The notes under the pieces are model-generated. The model worked only from the letters and a program-made list of their open reading frames with translations, was not told the origin of the DNA and did no database searches. A program made the position numbers and the translations under genes. Source: Blastomonas natatoria (lineage in GTDB: Bacteria; Pseudomonadota; Alphaproteobacteria; Sphingomonadales; Sphingomonadaceae). Taken from it: a stretch of 64,000 bases of DNA. The stretch lies in contig NZ_QJJM01000003.1 of the NCBI RefSeq assembly GCF_003201955.1, forward strand, positions 124,001 through 188,000, in the 5' to 3' direction. Shown one piece after another: positions 60,582 through 64,000 of this stretch. Every line of letters starts with the position of its first letter. Position 1 is the first letter of the stretch.

Positions 60582-60893
60582 ATGCTAGAACGAGGTCTTT
60601 ATTCCATGTCCCGCATATCAGCCTATGGCAGCCCGACCGTCGGTGCGACCCGTAAGGGCGGCAGCACCGAAAAGACCGTCGGCGCAAGCGCTGCAGCGTC
60701 GCCGACCGACAACACCGTGCGTAACGCGCCGTCGGTCAGCAGCTTCCTGCAGACCGCATCTGCCTCTGCACCGATCGACGAGGGCCGCGTCGCCGCGATC
60801 CGCGATGCGCTGGCCAATGGAAGCTATGTCATCGATGCGGAAAAGCTTGCCGCCAAGATGATGGAGCTCGATCTCGGCGTAGTAGTCAACTGA
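60582..60893 (+). CDS. flgM: FlgM, anti-sigma-28 factor
   Basis: A 103-residue mostly disordered protein whose C-terminal third forms the sigma-binding helices (APIDEGRVAAIRDALANGSY, VIDAEKLAAKMMELDL). It inhibits FliA until the hook is complete and it is exported. AAAGGA precedes the ATG at 60582; ATG 60606 with CGAGG is an alternative. It overlaps flgN by TGATG. Confidence 0.85.
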   Translation: MLERGLYSMSRISAYGSPTVGATRKGGSTEKTVGASAAASPTDNTVRNAPSVSSFLQTASASAPIDEGRVAAIRDALANGSYVIDAEKLAAKMMELDLGVVVN

Positions 60894-61201
60894 TGCAGGG
60901 CGAACTGCTTGAGCGCTTTGCGGACACGCAAACCGCGCTGATCGCCGCGCTGGACGCCGGAGACACCGAAGCCATGATCGCGCACACCCGCGATCTGGGC
61001 GTCATCACCGATGCCCTGCGTACCCAGGGTGTGCTGCGCGCCGACGCCAGCACCCGCAGCCAGCTGGAAACGCTGATGAAGTTCAACGCGGCCGCCGCGC
61101 AGCGCCTGCGCTTCCTGCGCGACCATGTCGAACGCCGTGTCGCCGCCATCCAGGGCGAGCAGGCGGTCGCGACTTATGGAGGCCGGGTAGGCCGCCGCTG
61201 A
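60893..61201 (+). CDS. flgN: FlgN-like export chaperone
   Basis: A 102-residue all-helical protein (LLERFADTQTALIAALDAGD, ETLMKFNAAAAQRLRFLRDH). It sits directly after flgM, the usual position of FlgN, the chaperone of FlgK and FlgL. The sequence is diverged from enteric FlgN, so the assignment rests on position, size and helical pattern. A terminator follows. Confidence 0.65.
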   Translation: MQGELLERFADTQTALIAALDAGDTEAMIAHTRDLGVITDALRTQGVLRADASTRSQLETLMKFNAAAAQRLRFLRDHVERRVAAIQGEQAVATYGGRVGRR

Positions 61202-61227
61202 ATTTCTCCCCGAAAGACCTCAATTCG

Positions 61228-61259
61228 GCCCTTCGTCCCTGGCGGACGGGGGGCTTTTT
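61228..61259 (+). terminator. Intrinsic terminator after flgM-flgN
   Basis: A stem of about 10-11 pairs (61228-61238 with 61244-61254, two G-T pairs) with a five-base loop is followed by TTTTT. It closes the flgM-flgN unit. Confidence 0.7.
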
Positions 61260-61394
61260 GTTTGCCTGCCGGGTGCAAAGGCCAGCCTCAGCCCTCCACC
61301 ATCAAGGGGAGGGCTTTCGGGTTGAGCGAGCCTGGCATCGCCAGCATCGCATCCCCATTGCCGCCCGCAAGTGGTAAGCGGCAACATCCCCAAA

Positions 61395-61411
61395 TTGGCA
61401 CAGCTTTTGCT
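61395..61411 (+). promoter_or_regulatory. Sigma-54 promoter of the transglycosylase-flhA unit
   Basis: TTGGCACAGCTTTTGCT fits the -24/-12 consensus exactly and closely resembles the flgB element. It ends 33 bases before the TTG start. An inverted repeat TTGCCGC...GCGGCAA (61358-61384), sharing the GCGGCA core of the enhancer dyads, lies just upstream. Confidence 0.8.
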
Positions 61412-61443
61412 TTGAACGTCTCCAGTAACTCTGGAGAACCCCT

Positions 61444-62238
61444 TTGTCCTCGTATCTTGGCAGTGTCGGCAGCAGTGGAGATCGCGTCACTCGCGCGATT
61501 GCCGCATCGGCGCGTCGCACCGGCGTGGATTTCGACTATCTCATGGGCCAGGCGCGCATCGAAAGCGGGCTGAACCCTGAAGCCAAGGCCGGCACCTCGT
61601 CGGCGACCGGCCTGTACCAGTTCATCGACCAGAGCTGGCTCGGCGTCGTCGAGAAACACGGGTCGAAGCACGGCATGCAATGGGCAGCCAATGCCATCGA
61701 GCGCGATGGCCGCGGCCGGTACCGCGTCGCCGATCCGGAAACCCGCCAGTCCATTCTGGCATTGCGCAAGAATCCCGAGATTGCGGCGCTGATGGCGGGC
61801 GAATTTGCGTCTGACAATCGCGCCTATCTCGAAAACAGCCTGGGCCGCTCCGCAGCGCCGGTTGACCTGTATCTCGCGCATTTTCTGGGCCCCGAAGGCG
61901 CCCGCCAGTTTCTGGCCGCGCATGATGCCAACCCCGATGCCGCGGCAGCGCCGATGTTCGCGCGCGCCGCCGGCGCCAACCGTTCCATCTTCTACGATCG
62001 CTCGGGCGCCCCGCGCAGCTTTGCCGAAATTCGCACCCGCTTTGCCGACAAGCTTGGCGGGGCGGCAACGGGCGGCAGCCGCTTGCCGCGCGATGGCAAT
62101 GACCTGCCGCAGGTTCAGCCTGCCGATTACGTCCGGCTCGCCAGCGCGCGGGCCACCCGACCCGAAATGACCGCGAACCTCAGCGGAAACGACAATGCGC
62201 GGCTGGCTTACATGCTGCTCGCCGCGATGGGAGCCTGA
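61444..62238 (+). CDS. Flagellar lytic transglycosylase (SLT domain)
   Basis: A 264-residue goose-type/SLT transglycosylase. The catalytic Glu lies in MGQARIESGLNPEAKAG, followed by SSATGLYQFIDQSWLGVVEK and LYLAHFLGPEGARQFLAAHD. No signal peptide is obvious, as in hydrolases exported by the flagellar apparatus. The TTG start follows GGAG at seven bases. A sigma-54 promoter precedes it and flhA follows by five bases. It probably supplies the wall-cutting activity missing from the short FlgJ. Confidence 0.88.
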   Translation: MSSYLGSVGSSGDRVTRAIAASARRTGVDFDYLMGQARIESGLNPEAKAGTSSATGLYQFIDQSWLGVVEKHGSKHGMQWAANAIERDGRGRYRVADPETRQSILALRKNPEIAALMAGEFASDNRAYLENSLGRSAAPVDLYLAHFLGPEGARQFLAAHDANPDAAAAPMFARAAGANRSIFYDRSGAPRSFAEIRTRFADKLGGAATGGSRLPRDGNDLPQVQPADYVRLASARATRPEMTANLSGNDNARLAYMLLAAMGA

Positions 62239-62243
62239 ACTCG

Positions 62244-64000
62244 ATGACCCCTGCGCCCAGCAAATTTGGCCAATTCCTCAACATGTCGCGCGGCTCGATC
62301 CTGCCGCTCGCCACCCTGCTGCTGGTGGTGTTCCTGGTGCTGCCCGTTCCTGCCCTGGTGCTGGATATCGGTTTCATCTTCAACATCATGATCAGCCTTG
62401 CCGTGCTGATGGTGGCGCTCAATGTCACCAAGCCGCTCGACTTCTCGAGCTTCCCTACCGTGCTTCTGTTCGCGACATTGCTGCGCCTCGGCCTCAATGT
62501 CGCCTCGACCCGCGTCGTGCTGGTGCACGGGCATGAGGGCGGAGCGGCAGCCGGTCATGTCATCGAGGCCTTCGGCAGCCTGCTGATCGGCGGCGACTAT
62601 GTCGTCGGCATCTTCGTCTTCGCGATCCTGATGATCATCAATCTGGTCGTCATCACCAAGGGCGCGGGCCGCGTGTCCGAAGTGTCCGCCCGCTTCACCC
62701 TGGATGCGATGCCCGGCAAGCAGATGGCGATCGACGCCGATCTCAACGCCGGTCTGATGACGCCCGAAGAAGCCAAGGCCCGCCGTGCCGAAGTCGCGAC
62801 CGAGGCCGATTTCTACGGCTCGATGGACGGTGCGTCGAAGTTCGTTAAGGGCGATGCGGTCGCAGGCGTGCTGATCCTGGTCGTCAATATCGTCGGCGGC
62901 ATCATCCTGGGCATGGCAAGCCACGGCCTGCCGATCGCCGAAGCTGCATCCAACTACACAATGCTGGCGATCGGCGATGCGCTGGTCGCGCAGGTGCCCG
63001 CGCTGCTGCTCTCGATCGCTGCCGCGTCGATCGTGACCCGCGTCAACTCTGCGCAGGACCTGCCTGGCCAGATCTCGGGCCAGTTCGCCATTGCCAAGGC
63101 CTGGACGCCGGTCGCGGTAATCCTTGGCATCATGGGCGTGCTGCCCGGCATGCCGCATCTCATCATTCTGCCTGCCGCTGCTGCCGCCGGGTTCATTGCC
63201 TGGAAGCTGTCGCGTCCCAAGCCGCCGGTGGTCGAGAATATCGCGCCCCCCGCGCCCGAAAACCCCAATGCCATCGAGTGGGAGGACGTGTCGGACGGCG
63301 CGATGCTGGGAATCGATGTCGGCTTCGGCCTGGTTCCCCTGGTCGACGAGCGCCGCGATGCCCCGCTGATGCGCCGCGTCACCGGCATCCGCAAGCAGAT
63401 CTCCAAGGAACTGGGCTTCGTCATCCCGCTCGTTCGCATCAAGGATGACATGGCGTTGCCCGCCAACAGCTATCGCATCACCATCGGCGGCACGATCGTC
63501 GCCGAAGACGAGATCTGGCCCGAGGACCTGCTCGCGCTCGACAGCGGCGACATCGACACGCCGGTCGAAGGCCGCGCCTGCAAGGATCCGACCTTCGGCA
63601 TGGACGCGGTGTGGATCAGCGCCGACAAGCGCGCCGAAGCCATCGTCGCAGGCTATACCGTGGTCGATGCCGCCACCGTCATGGCGACGCACCTCAACCA
63701 GATGGTCCGCCTCAATGCCGCGCAGCTGTTCGGCATGGACGAGACCAAGAAGCTGCTGGAAACGCTCAAGGAAAACTCGCCCCAGCTGGTCGAGAACCTC
63801 ACCCCGCAACCGCTCTCGCTGTTCACCATCTCTGCGGTCTGCCGCGAGCTGCTGCGCGAAGGCGTGCCGCTCAAGGACTTCCGCCGCATCTGTTCGGCCA
63901 TGGTCGAGGCGGCGGCCGAAGGCACCACCGTCGCGCAGATCGTCGAGGGTGTGCGCCAGCGGATCGGATCGATCATCATCCAGTCGCTGGTGCCGGTGAA
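62244..64000 (+). CDS. flhA: FlhA, flagellar export gate protein (3' end beyond window)
   Basis: The first 585 codons of a protein usually near 690 residues. The N-terminal part has about eight membrane spans (ILPLATLLLVVFLVLPVPAL, FATLLRLGLNVASTRVVLVH). The FHIPEP-type cytoplasmic loop region includes VVITKGAGRVSEVSARFTLD, AMPGKQMAIDADLNAG and EATFYGSMDGASKFVKGDAV-like text (here ATEADFYGSMDGASKFVKGD). The cytosolic ring domain follows. GGGAG lies 10 bases before the ATG at 62244. Translation is open to the window edge. Confidence 0.95.
   Translation, partial: MTPAPSKFGQFLNMSRGSILPLATLLLVVFLVLPVPALVLDIGFIFNIMISLAVLMVALNVTKPLDFSSFPTVLLFATLLRLGLNVASTRVVLVHGHEGGAAAGHVIEAFGSLLIGGDYVVGIFVFAILMIINLVVITKGAGRVSEVSARFTLDAMPGKQMAIDADLNAGLMTPEEAKARRAEVATEADFYGSMDGASKFVKGDAVAGVLILVVNIVGGIILGMASHGLPIAEAASNYTMLAIGDALVAQVPALLLSIAAASIVTRVNSAQDLPGQISGQFAIAKAWTPVAVILGIMGVLPGMPHLIILPAAAAAGFIAWKLSRPKPPVVENIAPPAPENPNAIEWEDVSDGAMLGIDVGFGLVPLVDERRDAPLMRRVTGIRKQISKELGFVIPLVRIKDDMALPANSYRITIGGTIVAEDEIWPEDLLALDSGDIDTPVEGRACKDPTFGMDAVWISADKRAEAIVAGYTVVDAATVMATHLNQMVRLNAAQLFGMDETKKLLETLKENSPQLVENLTPQPLSLFTISAVCRELLREGVPLKDFRRICSAMVEAAAEGTTVAQIVEGVRQRIGSIIIQSLVPV

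Noticed and set aside
62208-63809. 533-codon minus-strand frame opposite flhA
   Set aside because: FlhA motifs on the plus strand are unmistakable; this frame is rich in His/Gln/Asp/Arg as expected for an antisense shadow.

Overview
The window is a high-GC alphaproteobacterial chromosome segment, most likely from the Sphingomonadales (Sphingomonas, Sphingopyxis, Blastomonas and relatives). This rests on the gene content: CarD, Rrf2-led SUF operon, LptF/LptG with an adjacent flippase, STAS-fused MlaE, a short rod-binding FlgJ and TonB-free two-partner secretion. It also rests on the dense intergenic palindromic repeats. No rRNA, tRNA, CRISPR array, transposase or prophage gene was seen. About 57 protein-coding genes are supported; the last one (flhA) runs off the right edge.

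Layout. 1-9.4 kb: a decayed duplicate of a peptidase tail, an M23 cell-wall peptidase, a large SUV3-type helicase with an overlapping S4 RNA-binding gene, ferredoxin fdxA, carD with a clear terminator, a DUF2306-like membrane protein and a long-chain acyl-CoA synthetase. 9.6-16.1 kb: an envelope and lipid block with a flippase, lptG, lptF, a DUF2141-like secreted protein, a diacylglycerol-kinase-family gene and a Tam41-like nucleotidyltransferase. 16.2-22.7 kb: a SUF iron-sulfur operon (Rrf2 regulator, sufB, sufC, membrane protein, sufD, sufS, sufT-like, sufA). 22.7-26.0 kb: riboflavin genes on the minus strand (HTH-fused ribB with a dead RibA-like half, ribE, ribD, small membrane protein). 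ribH lies apart at 47.7 kb.

26.1-39.1 kb: a tightly coupled minus-strand operon made of a FhaC/ShlB-type outer-membrane transporter, a giant glycine-rich TpsA exoprotein of about 2743 residues and a secreted TPR-CHAT caspase-like protein. This is the strongest candidate for an under-described system. 39.4-48.1 kb: hisC-tyrA, an exported M24 peptidase, a HAD phosphatase and an Mla-type lipid transport operon (mlaE, mlaF, mlaD, auxiliary lipoprotein), then ribH.

48.1-64.0 kb: a flagellar region. motB/motA and the flgBCDEFGHIJKL operon are on the minus strand. A MotA/MotB-like mini pair, flgA, flgM, flgN, a lytic transglycosylase and flhA are on the plus strand. Three near-perfect sigma-54 (-24/-12) promoters precede flgB, flgA and the transglycosylase-flhA pair. 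A tandem dyad about 110-130 bp upstream of the flgB start site looks like the activator (FlbD-type) enhancer. Two weaker sigma-28-like elements precede flgM and motA, so the sequence suggests a sigma-54 to sigma-28 hierarchy.
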